From an uncultured Lachnospiraceae bacterium (GTDB lineage Bacteria; Bacillota; Clostridia; Lachnospirales; Lachnospiraceae), in NCBI GenBank assembly GCA_947174015.1, contig CAMWHJ010000012.1, positions 1 to 62,543 on the forward strand: DNA of 62,543 nucleotides, written 5' to 3'. Made by a program: the position numbers and the translations under genes. The notes under the pieces were generated by a model. It did no database searches. It had not been told where the DNA came from and saw only the letters and a program-made list of their open reading frames with translations. Positions 35,349 to 44,574 of this stretch are shown here, one piece after another (within the stretch, counting starts at the first letter, position 1; each line of letters begins with the position of its first letter).

Positions 35349-36815
35349 CTATAAGTGTTTCTCAATCTCCTGAATCACGATTTCCAATGCCTGTATTCTG
35401 GCATAACGCTTATCGTTGGATTCCAAAATATGCCAAGGAGCAAATTCTGTGCTGGTTTTTTCTATCATCTCATCCACGGCCTTTTCATACTGATCCCATT
35501 TCTCCCGATTACGCCAGTCTTCCTCCGTAATTTTCCACTGCTTCTCCGGGGTATTCTCCCGCAGATGAAAACGCTCTAACTGGGTATCCTTGTCAATTTG
35601 TACCCAAAATTTGATCAAAATGGCTCCCCAGTCACAAAGTTCCTTTTCAAACTCATTGATCTCATTGTAAGCCCGCTTCCAGTCATTTTCCAAGCAAAAG
35701 CCCTCCAACCGCTCCACAAGAACCCTGCCATACCAAGTGCGGTCAAAAATTGCCACATGACCACTTTTGGGCAGTCGATTGAAAAATCGCCAGAGGTAAT
35801 GTCGTGCTTTCTCATGGGGCTCCGGACTGGCAATGGGATGTACCTCATAGCCTCTAGGGTCAAGAGCTTCGCTGATCCGCTTAATGTTACCGCCCTTTCC
35901 TGCTGCATCCTGTCCCTCATATGCAATGATAACGGGAATTTTTTTCCGATACAATTCATTGTGCAGTTCACCTAAACGCTTTTGCAGACTGTCCAGCTCC
36001 TTTCGGTATGCTTCCTGATCTATGGTTTTATCTAAGGGAACTTCCGCAAGCTTTGGCATTTTCTTCAGAGGGAATATATTCTGAAGAATTGGCACAGACA
36101 CCTTTTGGTTCTCCATGGCAGTCTCAATCCCTTCCACCAGATGCTCTAATACCTGCAGCTCCGCCCACTTTTTGTGTTTGGAATCCACCAGATACCATGG
36201 TGCTGTGGAGGTGTTTGTCTCCTCCAGATAGCGGTCAAAAACCTGCTGGCATTTTTCGTAATGCTTGTTTTGCCACAAATCATAATCACTGACTCTCCAT
36301 TTGGTATTCTTATCTGCCAGGAGATCATTCAGACGTTTTTTCTGCTCCTTTTCACTGATGGTAAAAAAGAATTTCATTACTAAATAACCGTCATCCGTCA
36401 ACTGCCGTTCCATCCTCTTTACACTTTGCACCCGTTTGGCATATTCCTGCTTTTTATAATTGCCCTGAACCTGCTCTCTGGTGATCTCTTCCATCCATCC
36501 CCCATCCAGAAATACAAACTTTCCCTTTTCCGGAATTTTCGTCACATACCGGTATAAAAAAGGCTTACGTTTTTCTTCTTCCGTAATCTTTTCCATGGAA
36601 AATACTTTAAAAAATCTAGGGTCAATGTTCTTGATGACTTTGCCGATAATGCTGCCCTTCCCAGCACTGCCGTATCCCTCCATCAGCACCAACACCGGCA
36701 GGTTATGTTCCTTTAGCTTCATTTGCAGGGCAAAGAGTCTGTTGCGTGCTGTCATCAGCCGTTCTCTCAATTCCTCTTCCTGGGGACATTCTGTTTTTAC
36801 AAAATCTCTAATCAT
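35349..36815 (-). CDS. Two-domain polyphosphate kinase 2 (polyP:AMP phosphotransferase type)
   Basis: 488 aa, RBS AGGGAGGTAGCAGGT. Two PPK2 domains in tandem, each with a P-loop: EGYGSAGKGSIIG near residue 45 and EGQDAAGKGGNIKR near 310, and lid/Walker B segments FLDGGWMEE and FDRTWYGRVLVERLEGF. Only the second half keeps the full D-R-S/T-W-Y-x-R motif. The duplication matches class II PPK2 enzymes that phosphorylate AMP to ADP with polyphosphate. Last gene of the vWA-MoxR-LRR cluster, 95 bases downstream of the LRR gene, though it could have a separate start of transcription. Confidence 0.88.
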   Translation of the reverse strand: MIRDFVKTECPQEEELRERLMTARNRLFALQMKLKEHNLPVLVLMEGYGSAGKGSIIGKVIKNIDPRFFKVFSMEKITEEEKRKPFLYRYVTKIPEKGKFVFLDGGWMEEITREQVQGNYKKQEYAKRVQSVKRMERQLTDDGYLVMKFFFTISEKEQKKRLNDLLADKNTKWRVSDYDLWQNKHYEKCQQVFDRYLEETNTSTAPWYLVDSKHKKWAELQVLEHLVEGIETAMENQKVSVPILQNIFPLKKMPKLAEVPLDKTIDQEAYRKELDSLQKRLGELHNELYRKKIPVIIAYEGQDAAGKGGNIKRISEALDPRGYEVHPIASPEPHEKARHYLWRFFNRLPKSGHVAIFDRTWYGRVLVERLEGFCLENDWKRAYNEINEFEKELCDWGAILIKFWVQIDKDTQLERFHLRENTPEKQWKITEEDWRNREKWDQYEKAVDEMIEKTSTEFAPWHILESNDKRYARIQALEIVIQEIEKHL

Positions 36816-36910
36816 ACCTGCTACCTCCCTTTTTTCTTAAACCGTTTTTTATGAGTATAACCAGTTTCTTGGCAAATTATAAGTAAGTCATCATCAGTGA
36901 CAAAAGAAAT

Positions 36911-37834
36911 CTACAAATCAAAGCTTAAAGTTTGAAAAAAATCCTCCACGCCCAGCTTTTCCTGCTTATATTGCAGCAAAAAGGACTTCATCTCGGAGTA
37001 GTTATCCCCCAAATCCGACAAAAATCCCTGTAAATTCTCGCTGTTAATACAATTACAATCCATCATCATCTGATAATAAATGCGCTCATTGCCATGCTCA
37101 TGAAAAACCACCTGCCAAGTCTCCTCCGAGTCACAGCCCTTGCTGTGGCTCTGTAAATAATCCTTAAGTTCTTTCTCTGTGTCTTTCTCCATTCCCAAAG
37201 GATTCAGCAGCCGCAAAAAGCACAACCGCACCTTTGCCTGCCTTTTTTGCCGCAGAAAATAGGTCAGACTGTTTTCATCACTGCCATAATCCTCTTCTCC
37301 ACAAAGCACCACCACCGTAAACCCCTGCTTATCCTCTCTACGCAGGTATTGCAGCAGCTTATAATCCCATTGCTGCAGCCATTTCTTGCTTCCTGCTTCC
37401 TTTAGGGAAAATAAATGAGTTGCATCCAATACATTTACTGTAGCAGCTAAAAGAGTACCAATCTGCTCTTTCTCTTCCTTGGAGAATTTGGAATTTCCCC
37501 CTTCTGTCAAAATTCTCTTTAAGGCTTTGCAGCCCTGAAATACCCCCTTTCCATACTCTGTGCAGTTATGGCTCAGCGTAATTTCCTCCAGACTGTCGCA
37601 GTTGGCAAACGCCCAATCCTCCAACCTTTCCACTGTCTTTGGCAAAATAATGCGGCGAAGTTGTTTTTGCCCCAGAAAGGCTTTCTTGGCAAGACAGGTG
37701 ACTTGTCTGTGCTCTATTTCTTCTGGCAGATAAACCACCGGACTGCTGCCATGATAGGCAGTAATGGTGATCCCTCTCCCCTGTGCCATATATTCCAATC
37801 TGTCCGCACCCATATCCAGTTGTTTTCTCTGCAT
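36911..37834 (-). CDS. BspA-type leucine-rich-repeat protein
   Basis: 307 aa, ATG behind AGCAGGAGGAACGAA. Residues ~20-110 are BspA-like repeats (ITAYHGSSPVVYLPEEI, CLAKKAFLGQKQLRRIILP, VERLEDWAFANCDSLEEITL). The remainder is acidic and helical without recognised motifs. No signal peptide or sorting signal, so it is cytoplasmic, unlike secreted BspA proteins. It starts 13 bases after the MoxR gene and so is probably the recognition or adaptor part of the MoxR-vWA system. Confidence 0.75.
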   Translation of the reverse strand: MQRKQLDMGADRLEYMAQGRGITITAYHGSSPVVYLPEEIEHRQVTCLAKKAFLGQKQLRRIILPKTVERLEDWAFANCDSLEEITLSHNCTEYGKGVFQGCKALKRILTEGGNSKFSKEEKEQIGTLLAATVNVLDATHLFSLKEAGSKKWLQQWDYKLLQYLRREDKQGFTVVVLCGEEDYGSDENSLTYFLRQKRQAKVRLCFLRLLNPLGMEKDTEKELKDYLQSHSKGCDSEETWQVVFHEHGNERIYYQMMMDCNCINSENLQGFLSDLGDNYSEMKSFLLQYKQEKLGVEDFFQTLSFDL

Positions 37835-37847
37835 TTCGTTCCTCCTG

Positions 37848-39371
37848 CTATAAGTCTAACTGTGCAATCTGACTCTGAATGTCACTCTGCCGCTGGCTTA
37901 ACATCAGAGAATCTGCATGTTTTTGGTAATCCTCTGAGCCAAACATGCTGATGAATTTGGCTGTATAAGTATTCACTGTAAGCTCCGTGACAAGAATCAA
38001 CATCTCATTGCCCTCCTGAAACACCTCCTCGGCAAAAAGGAACAGATTATGAAGATGTGCCTCACATTCTTTCGTCTGACACTTCATCTGTGCCACTTGT
38101 TTTTCAAATTTTTCCTTTACTAATGCAAAGGCACCATCGGTATCGGTCACTTCGCTGCTCAACACCTCCTTCAAAGCATTCTGCAAAAAGAAAATAATTC
38201 CATTGTTCTTCTTTCGGTCGGCTGCGGACAAAGCCCCTGCCTTTTCCAAGCTCTTTACTGTCCTTTGCTTTCCTTTTGCAAGTTTTTTTAACATATCCGC
38301 TGCCTGGGACACTTCCTTACTGTCTGACTGTTCCGCCATAGTTTTAAATGCTTTCAAAGAAGTAAACAAGTCCGTAAGATATTGGGAAGTTTCCATATTC
38401 TCTTTAATTTCGCTGGTACATTTGTCCAATAACATACCCAAAAGAGACAGTCTTTCATCAAAGGAGGCACTGCCTGCTCTGGACTTTGCCAATTCTGAAG
38501 GATTGCCTGCCAGAATTTCCTCAATCCGATAATCCTTTTTGTATTTATTATACAAATCATAATAAGCACAAAATTCTCTTACAATCCTTTCATTGCCCAG
38601 ATACTGCCCCACCAGAGCCTCATCCACCTTAAGATTTTCCTCTTCATATAAGCTAATAATCTCCGACAAATCTTCCCAGCCTCTGGCAGTTACATAGCTT
38701 CTGCCATCCACCGTCATTTCAATATGGTAAAAATGCTCCTTCTTCAATTCCAGATAATTAATGACTGCATTGTGGATTCCCTTAATCCCTGCATATTCTT
38801 TCCAAGTATTAAAATCCGCTTCCACCCGTAGTATCTTAAGTCTGTCCATAGTAACCACATCAAACTCTCGGACGGATTTATTGTATTCTGGCGGATTACC
38901 AGCAGTAACAATGACCCACCCATCTGGAATCCTATGTCTGCCAAAGACTTTGTATTGCAGAAACTGCAGCATGGAGGGTGCCAGAGTCTCGGAAACACAA
39001 TTAATTTCATCCAGAAACAAAATCCCTTCTTTGATACCACTCTCCTCCATCACATCATAGATGGAAGAAATAATTTCGCTCATGGTATATTCCGATACAT
39101 CATATTCCATTCCTTCATACACCTTATGCTTAATAAAAGGCAGCCCCAAAGCCGATTGTCTGGTATGATGGGTCATGGAATAGGAAACCAGTGCAATGCC
39201 AAGCTCCTCTGCAATCTGTTCCATAATGGCTGTCTTTCCCAACCCCGGTGCACCTAACAAAAATACCGGTCTTTGCCTGATGATGGGAATCCGATATTCT
39301 CCAAATTGATCTTTCTTTAAATAAATTTGAACTGAATTTTTGATATAATCTTTCGCTTCCTTGATATTCAT
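37848..39371 (-). CDS. MoxR-family AAA+ ATPase
   Basis: 507 aa, RBS TTTGGAGGACATAC. Walker A G40-T47 (GAPGLGKT), Walker B ILFLDEIN near 137, sensor 1 VTAGNPPEYNKSV and arginine-finger region FDVVTMDRLKIL are clear. The second half is a long helical extension with coiled-coil traits (SLEKAGALSAADRKK region). MoxR ATPases work as chaperone-like rings with vWA-domain partners; the partner gene lies immediately upstream (49-base gap) and an LRR gene downstream. Confidence 0.9.
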   Translation of the reverse strand: MNIKEAKDYIKNSVQIYLKKDQFGEYRIPIIRQRPVFLLGAPGLGKTAIMEQIAEELGIALVSYSMTHHTRQSALGLPFIKHKVYEGMEYDVSEYTMSEIISSIYDVMEESGIKEGILFLDEINCVSETLAPSMLQFLQYKVFGRHRIPDGWVIVTAGNPPEYNKSVREFDVVTMDRLKILRVEADFNTWKEYAGIKGIHNAVINYLELKKEHFYHIEMTVDGRSYVTARGWEDLSEIISLYEEENLKVDEALVGQYLGNERIVREFCAYYDLYNKYKKDYRIEEILAGNPSELAKSRAGSASFDERLSLLGMLLDKCTSEIKENMETSQYLTDLFTSLKAFKTMAEQSDSKEVSQAADMLKKLAKGKQRTVKSLEKAGALSAADRKKNNGIIFFLQNALKEVLSSEVTDTDGAFALVKEKFEKQVAQMKCQTKECEAHLHNLFLFAEEVFQEGNEMLILVTELTVNTYTAKFISMFGSEDYQKHADSLMLSQRQSDIQSQIAQLDL

Positions 39372-39420
39372 GTATGTCCTCCAAATGTTTAATATCCCAT
39401 ACTTAAAACATATTTTTCAT

Positions 39421-40776
39421 CTAGTCAGTCTTAATGCCTGCCGAACTGTCCCTTTTCACGTTCTCTGCTTCCAACTCGTCTTCCTCCAATACCACTTTGA
39501 TCGCCCAAGAGGGCACCGGCGGTCTGGTATCATTCTCATCCAGAAATGCAAACATGGTGTCATACTTCGGTATTCGCTCCGGATATACTCCAAAGCCATC
39601 CGTAAAATAAATCACACCCTTTAGATTTTGAAATTCCTTCTGCTCTCTCAGTGCTTCAATATAATCAAATGCCGGTCTGAAATCAGTGGCTCCAAAACCC
39701 TTCAGCTTGCCGTAACTGATAAAACGTTCAAACTCCTCATCATTGGTGATTTTTGTATCACTCTGCACCTGGTTGTCACATTGTATAATGTGAATGTTGG
39801 TTTTTCTGAAAAAACTTTCATTGCTCTTTAAAATAGAGTAAGTCTTATTCAAAAAAGTCTTTACAATCCTGCCACGACAGGAAGCAGAGGTATCAATTAC
39901 AATGACAAATTCCCGCACCTTGTTTACATCCTTATATTCCAAAGGCTCCACCAAGGGCATATTTCCATAGGTGGAAAGACCATAGGTATAATAAACATAA
40001 TCAAATTCATCATCATTGATTTGTATATCTTCCCCCATTACCATAAACCGTTTTAAAATACTGCTGTAATCATAGTGGTCTCTGGTGGCTTCTGCAAGAT
40101 TTTTCTCCAAGCTTTCCGAGGTATTCTTATCCTTAGAAAAGGATTTTAAATCTGCTTTGATTCGCTCACTGATCCGTTTCCACTGTTCGTTGGATATGGT
40201 CAACTCCTCTTTGGAAATACTTGACCAGAACAAATGTTCGTCTTTTTTGAAATAATAGCGGTATTCTTCCAAAGCTGTCTGGGTGGGGGGATTATTCTTG
40301 AAATATTTATAGATTTTCTCTGCTGTCAGAACACCTATATCCTCCTTCAGCACTCGAAGCTTATTCTCTGCTATCTCATCTTGTTTGATTCTTGTATTGT
40401 GAAAATTCAATTCTATAATAATATTTTCCACTGCAATATCTGCTGCCAAATCCCAGTATGTGCCATCCAGCTTATTGTATGCAAAATTGTGATAAAACAC
40501 ACAATGCAGCAGCATATGCAGATAGATTCTGGTTAAGTAGGCAGGCTCTTTTTGATATCTGCCCAGGACAAAACGAGTATCATAATATATCTTTCCGCCA
40601 TCACATGCCATACCCTTTAATTCATCCTGAACCTCTATCTTCAGGGCAGATAATGCATTATCTAAAAAACGAAGATTTACCAAAATCTCATCCTTAGCAA
40701 GTTTTAAAATTTCCTGTGCCAGTGCACCGGCTTTTTTTTGTTTCTCTTTTTGCTCCTGTGAGAGTTTTCCTTCCAT
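39421..40776 (-). CDS. vWA/metallopeptidase-like protein (DUF2201 type)
   Basis: 451 aa from ATG 40776, which has GACAGGAGGTGGGTC before it; the frame to 40983 runs through a repeat and is not used. The N-terminal part has H87-x3-H91 (LHMLLHCVFYHN), the zinc-site helix of the DUF2201 N-domain, though no further ligand is obvious. The C-terminal part is a vWA-like domain with MIDAS motif starting Asp295 (VIVIDTSASCRG) and the matching GFGATDFRPAFDYIE and YFTDGFGVYP strands. First gene of the vWA-MoxR-LRR cluster. Confidence 0.85.
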   Translation of the reverse strand: MEGKLSQEQKEKQKKAGALAQEILKLAKDEILVNLRFLDNALSALKIEVQDELKGMACDGGKIYYDTRFVLGRYQKEPAYLTRIYLHMLLHCVFYHNFAYNKLDGTYWDLAADIAVENIIIELNFHNTRIKQDEIAENKLRVLKEDIGVLTAEKIYKYFKNNPPTQTALEEYRYYFKKDEHLFWSSISKEELTISNEQWKRISERIKADLKSFSKDKNTSESLEKNLAEATRDHYDYSSILKRFMVMGEDIQINDDEFDYVYYTYGLSTYGNMPLVEPLEYKDVNKVREFVIVIDTSASCRGRIVKTFLNKTYSILKSNESFFRKTNIHIIQCDNQVQSDTKITNDEEFERFISYGKLKGFGATDFRPAFDYIEALREQKEFQNLKGVIYFTDGFGVYPERIPKYDTMFAFLDENDTRPPVPSWAIKVVLEEDELEAENVKRDSSAGIKTD

Positions 40777-40808
40777 GACCCACCTCCTGTCTATATCGTT
40801 CAAATCTC

Positions 40809-40944
40809 GTAACAGTTCAGATACCTGAACTGTTACTTGCAAAAGCCCATTTAAAATCTGCTCCGCAGATGGGGCTTTTGCCTGCTCCCGCTGTATTTTC
40901 GTACGGTCTGTGCAGTAAATGCACAGACCTACCTGAACTGTTAC
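40809..40944. repeat. Palindromic intergenic repeat, full copy
   Basis: Starts with the perfect hairpin GTAACAGTTCAG-ATAC-CTGAACTGTTAC (40809-40836). Then GCAAAAGCCC pairs with GGGCTTTTGC around ATCTGC-TCC-GCAGAT, and GGTCTGTGC-AGTAAAT-GCACAGACC precedes the right end CCTGAACTGTTAC. Confidence 0.85.
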
Positions 40945-41151
40945 CAAATCTCTACAAAATACCCTAAGTTTTATTATTTCCAATATGTATCATGTTATCA
41001 CGAAACAGGCCAGTTTTCAATCGGAATCAGTAGGTTTTCGTACTTTCCACACTTACCGCCAAGCCATATGCCAATATAGATAGAATGCTTGATTTTTTGA
41101 ATATCTTGTGATATTTGCAATTCCCGAACTTTCCTAAAAAATATTTAGGCA

Positions 41152-41187
41152 AACAATAGAAAGCACGCTCTGCAAACTTTCTATTGT
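41152..41187. repeat. Second intergenic hairpin module
   Basis: ACAATAGAAAG and CTTTCTATTGT flank a short loop. The reverse strand, with its flank TTCATGACAATAGAAAGT, is almost the same as 17318-17350, showing this module is also repeated. Confidence 0.65.
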
Positions 41188-41194
41188 CATGAAC

Positions 41195-41231
41195 TATATA
41201 AGGGGAATGCCATCGGCACTCCCCTTATATA
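41195..41231 (-). terminator. Terminator-like hairpin after kinase gene
   Basis: ATATAAGGGGA-A-TGCC pairs with GGCA-C-TCCCCTTATAT. Twenty bases after the stop of the gene at 41251; the stem is strong but no long T run follows. Confidence 0.6.
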
Positions 41232-41250
41232 TCTCACACTATATCTTCTC

Positions 41251-41841
41251 TTACTCTTCCAATAAAATCTTAGTGATTCTAGCCATAGATTCCTCAAACT
41301 CTTCCATGGAGGAATTGTAGAATTTTAAGAACTTATCCACCACGTTTGGATCATCTAACAGCTGTGGTGTTTCAAAATTGATGCCACTGATGTACTCATC
41401 CCAATGCTCCAGTTTCCAAGTATCTCTATCTGAAGCTCTGTCAATCATTCTCTGGTGACATACCTCCGGATCAGTGACTACCCAAATAACACATAATTCT
41501 GCATTATGTTTCGCAATCTTAGACTTCAACTGATTCATATACTGGGGATCTCTGATTTCTCTTGTGAAAGGAGCATTAATTAGCACTAAATCATCATATA
41601 CTAAAGCTTCCAAACCTAAATCCACGATGGCATCATATTCATAATCACGAATATGTTCTTCAAAGAAATCAGAACTTCTATTGTACTCTTCATTGGCAAC
41701 TTTAAAAATCTGCTTTGACAAAACAATTAATGTATCCTTATCTAAATAAACAATATGCTTTAAGTTCTCTGCCAACTTCTTTGAAATAAATGTCTTTCCA
41801 CATGCTGGAGGTGAGGTAACTAAAATTAATTTCTTCTTCAT
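41251..41841 (-). CDS. P-loop kinase-like ATPase (AAA_33 type)
   Basis: 196 aa. Starts MKKKLILVTSPPACGKTFIS, a Walker A loop of the zeta-toxin/polynucleotide-kinase-like class; VYLDKDTLIVLSKQIF follows as in these kinases and CVIWVVTDPEVCHQRMIDRASDRDTWK has the arginine-rich lid. Substrate unknown: a nucleoside, sugar or small metabolite are all possible. Single gene. No antitoxin partner is seen next to it, so a toxin role is not favoured. Confidence 0.75.
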   Translation of the reverse strand: MKKKLILVTSPPACGKTFISKKLAENLKHIVYLDKDTLIVLSKQIFKVANEEYNRSSDFFEEHIRDYEYDAIVDLGLEALVYDDLVLINAPFTREIRDPQYMNQLKSKIAKHNAELCVIWVVTDPEVCHQRMIDRASDRDTWKLEHWDEYISGINFETPQLLDDPNVVDKFLKFYNSSMEEFEESMARITKILLEE

Positions 41842-42046
41842 AATTGTCCAATTCCTTTCTTCTTGTCCACTGAATTGCAGAACATAGTATTAGTATAATT
41901 TAATTTTATTATTTTTGCAATATCTTAGTAAAACTCTTAAACTCAATTATAGCATACCTATTTTATTTTTTCCATATGGAATTTCATTTTCCTGCTAAAT
42001 ATTCCATACTTTTACAGTTACTATTTTGTTGTTTTTTCACCCGCTT

Positions 42047-42943
42047 TCAGACACTGTCCTGTCTATCGCCTCTCTCCTTTAACCTCTTATACATCTTACC
42101 ATTTTCACGCATACATTCCTCCATGGCAAAGACCGTTTTCCATAAATAATTCCAATCTTCCCGCTGAATCTTAGCATATACAGGCAATTCCTCTGTGCGA
42201 ATCTTATACTTTTTCAATCGTAAAGGGTGAATCCCATGACTGCGGAGACTTTCCTCCATGATCTGGCGGCACTGCCTTGCAGTTCTGTAAGTATTCTTCC
42301 ATCTTCCCTGACCCTGATAATACAAAATTCCCTGTATCACCAGTCTGTCCACCTCATTCCACCAATCTTTCTTGGAAATGTGCACTTGATAAAATTCAGC
42401 AAGAATTAATAGAATCAATAGTTTTCCTGCCTGCAAAATTTCTTCCTTTTCCTTACATGCTCTTGCAATAATTTCTTCCAATCGGAGATACGGATGCTGT
42501 TCCATAAATTTGTGTTCCTCAGGAAAAATCCATACAATCCCATTGAGCAGCTTCCAGTATTCCTTAAAACCTCCCTGACGAACCTTAATCATCATGCCAG
42601 TAAGCCAGTCCAGATCCGCTCCACTGCGCATATCAAAAAAAGCCTCATATGTAGCATTGTGATATTCTGACTGGTAATAAAGCTTCCCCCATTCCTGCTT
42701 TGCGATTCTGTCAATTCCCTCCTGCCATTGAAAAAACTGCTCTTTGGAAAGCAGAATATACGCCAATAAAAAGGTTACATCCATGCAAAAGGGATTTTCT
42801 CTCCTGCGCATAACAGGTGTCTCTGGCAGCCACTCTGTGTAATACCCATCACCTACTGCTCCCTTCTTTGTCTTAGTAAAACACAAATTTTCCTGAATGG
42901 TACACAAACAGTACCCCTGTGTCAAAATGCTCGTCTCCTTCAT
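42047..42943 (-). CDS. Unrecognised 298-aa protein
   Basis: ATG 42943 behind GAAGGAGAGAGGAA, so it is a real gene. Mostly helical, rich in Trp, Tyr and charged residues; RRRENPFCMDVTFLLAYILL, AYEAF-like FFDMRSGADLDWLTGM, and WWNEVDRLVIQGILYYQGQG are visible. No signal peptide, metal site or nucleotide-binding loop. It stands alone between the kinase gene and a repeat copy. I do not recognise a family. Confidence 0.6.
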   Translation of the reverse strand: MKETSILTQGYCLCTIQENLCFTKTKKGAVGDGYYTEWLPETPVMRRRENPFCMDVTFLLAYILLSKEQFFQWQEGIDRIAKQEWGKLYYQSEYHNATYEAFFDMRSGADLDWLTGMMIKVRQGGFKEYWKLLNGIVWIFPEEHKFMEQHPYLRLEEIIARACKEKEEILQAGKLLILLILAEFYQVHISKKDWWNEVDRLVIQGILYYQGQGRWKNTYRTARQCRQIMEESLRSHGIHPLRLKKYKIRTEELPVYAKIQREDWNYLWKTVFAMEECMRENGKMYKRLKERGDRQDSV

Positions 42944-43085
42944 TTCCTCTCTCCTTCACGTATTACTCTACTCTCTTTGGGATATGTATTCATAGATATT
43001 GAATACTTTTTGAATAATTATGTAAGAACTTTATCATATGATGTCTGATTTGTCAAGAATATTGTTAAGATTTGTAATTTTCGAT

Positions 43086-43230
43086 GTAACAGTTCAGCCA
43101 TAGCCCGCTTTGTGTGCGAATCATGCTTGCATGAATGACCACATAAGCGTGGCTATGAACAAAAAAAGCTGCGTAGCAGCAGAGAAGCACCATAGGTGCG
43201 TTTTGCGAATGGCGTAGACCGAACTGTTAC
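43086..43230. repeat. Palindromic intergenic repeat, full copy with different core
   Basis: Ends GTAACAGTTCAGCCATAG and GTAGACCGAACTGTTAC. The core differs from other copies: CATAAGCGTGGCTATG, GCTGCGTAGCAGC and GCACCATAGGTGC are small hairpins. The same ends around different cores suggest modular assembly. Confidence 0.75.
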
Positions 43231-43371
43231 TTTTCGATCATCGTTCGTTACTGTCACAGATTTCCTGTGCACAGTATTAAGCTTTTCATGCAGTGTTTTA
43301 TAGATATCTGTATCCATATCTTTTATTCCAGCAAAGCTTTCATATTGAATCTGATAAATGGTTCTGTCATC

Positions 43372-44346
43372 TCAGTTCTGCATTTTAATCTGTTCTCCCT
43401 GAATCAGCAGATATCTTATCAGCACAGCAGCATCCAAATTTTCCTTATACATATCCACTGCCGTAATCTGATGGTTGTCATAGGTAGTATAATAGTATAC
43501 TCCTTTCTCTGCATTACAGCAGGATGTATAAATGGTAACCTCATATTGCCCATCCTCCAGTTCACAACACCCCCGCTGCTGGTCAACAGAACCTAAAATA
43601 TGGAAAAACTGACTGACACTCTCTGATTCGGAATCACTGCAAACGGAATTCATTTTCACAAAGGAAACCCTCACAAAACGAGACTGAGAGGATAAATCTC
43701 CCGGAAGCCCCAATGCACCCATGCCACGGCTGTATGTTTTTAGTGGTAATTTGTCAGAGAAATGATTCTGGGGTGCTTTCACCGACAAATTCATATAATT
43801 GTTTAATTGAAACATCTGCTCCTCAAATGGTGGATTGTTTGTAAGAATCCCCACCGGATTGTCATAAATATGCATACCATCTTTCATGACCTCAACCGTG
43901 ATTGTTTCATGACCATCTGAAATCAGCCAGTGAAGCTCAGCCAGAGGCAATGTGTCATTAAAGCGGGTATTGTCAATATTGATTCTGTGCAGTAATTTTC
44001 TGGCTTCCTGAACCGTAGCACACTGTCCCAAAATCCATGGGATGAACTCAAATTGAGCCACATTATCTTTTCCACGAACTTTATTCCCATATACCGCATT
44101 ACCCACAAAGTTCAGTCCTGCCATCCCCAGTCCCTTTTCGTTGACGGCATCATAATACAATGGATAATTCTCCATCACACAAGCCACACCAATCATGGCA
44201 TAATGGCTGTTCATTAGACCCATATCCCGAAAATGAAAAGCATACTTGCGAGGTACTATTACCACCTCTTCCCCATAGGAAAGTTCATAATCCATAGTAC
44301 GCCCAAAGTAAAAATCCTTTGTCCTGTAAGTTGCTGCTGTACACAT
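43372..44346 (-). CDS. bsh: Bile salt hydrolase (choloylglycine hydrolase)
   Basis: 324 aa from ATG 44346 (CAAGGAGGGATTGCT before it). The start MCTAATYRTKDFYFGRTMDY gives the N-terminal nucleophile Cys2 after Met removal, with Arg16 and Asp19; NNPPFEEQMFQLNNY holds the conserved Asn, and RGMGALGLPGDLSSQSRFVR the conserved Arg, as in confirmed bile salt hydrolases. It removes glycine or taurine from bile acids in the cytoplasm. Penicillin V acylase is the alternative; the GLPGDxSSxSRFVR block favours bile salts. It fits a gut organism. Confidence 0.9.
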   Translation of the reverse strand: MCTAATYRTKDFYFGRTMDYELSYGEEVVIVPRKYAFHFRDMGLMNSHYAMIGVACVMENYPLYYDAVNEKGLGMAGLNFVGNAVYGNKVRGKDNVAQFEFIPWILGQCATVQEARKLLHRINIDNTRFNDTLPLAELHWLISDGHETITVEVMKDGMHIYDNPVGILTNNPPFEEQMFQLNNYMNLSVKAPQNHFSDKLPLKTYSRGMGALGLPGDLSSQSRFVRVSFVKMNSVCSDSESESVSQFFHILGSVDQQRGCCELEDGQYEVTIYTSCCNAEKGVYYYTTYDNHQITAVDMYKENLDAAVLIRYLLIQGEQIKMQN

Positions 44347-44390
44347 AGCAATCCCTCCTTGCCTGCAAATGATATTTTTCCGCAACGATT

Positions 44391-44424
44391 CCCCGCAAAG
44401 TCGTGTATTTTCGGAATCGTTACG
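44391..44424. repeat. Palindromic intergenic repeat, short copy
   Basis: CGCAACGATTCC and CGGAATCGTTACG face each other across a 9-10-base loop, upstream of the bile salt hydrolase gene. Related to the GAATCGTTAC ends at 31712 and 54424. Confidence 0.6.
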
Positions 44425-44574
44425 ATATTATATATATCCATACTATTGTTATAATATGTATGTATCTGTCTGCTGATTTACTGTCCTTTTGCTGTCATAG
44501 CCACAATGGGCACATTTAATGCATCCTCCCGAAAATGCTATGTCAATGTCTTGCTATTTCCGTTATTCCTTTTC

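Noticed and set aside
41251-41841. Zeta-type toxin of a toxin-antitoxin pair
   Set aside because: P-loop is similar, but no small antitoxin gene adjoins and the gene stands alone with its own terminator.
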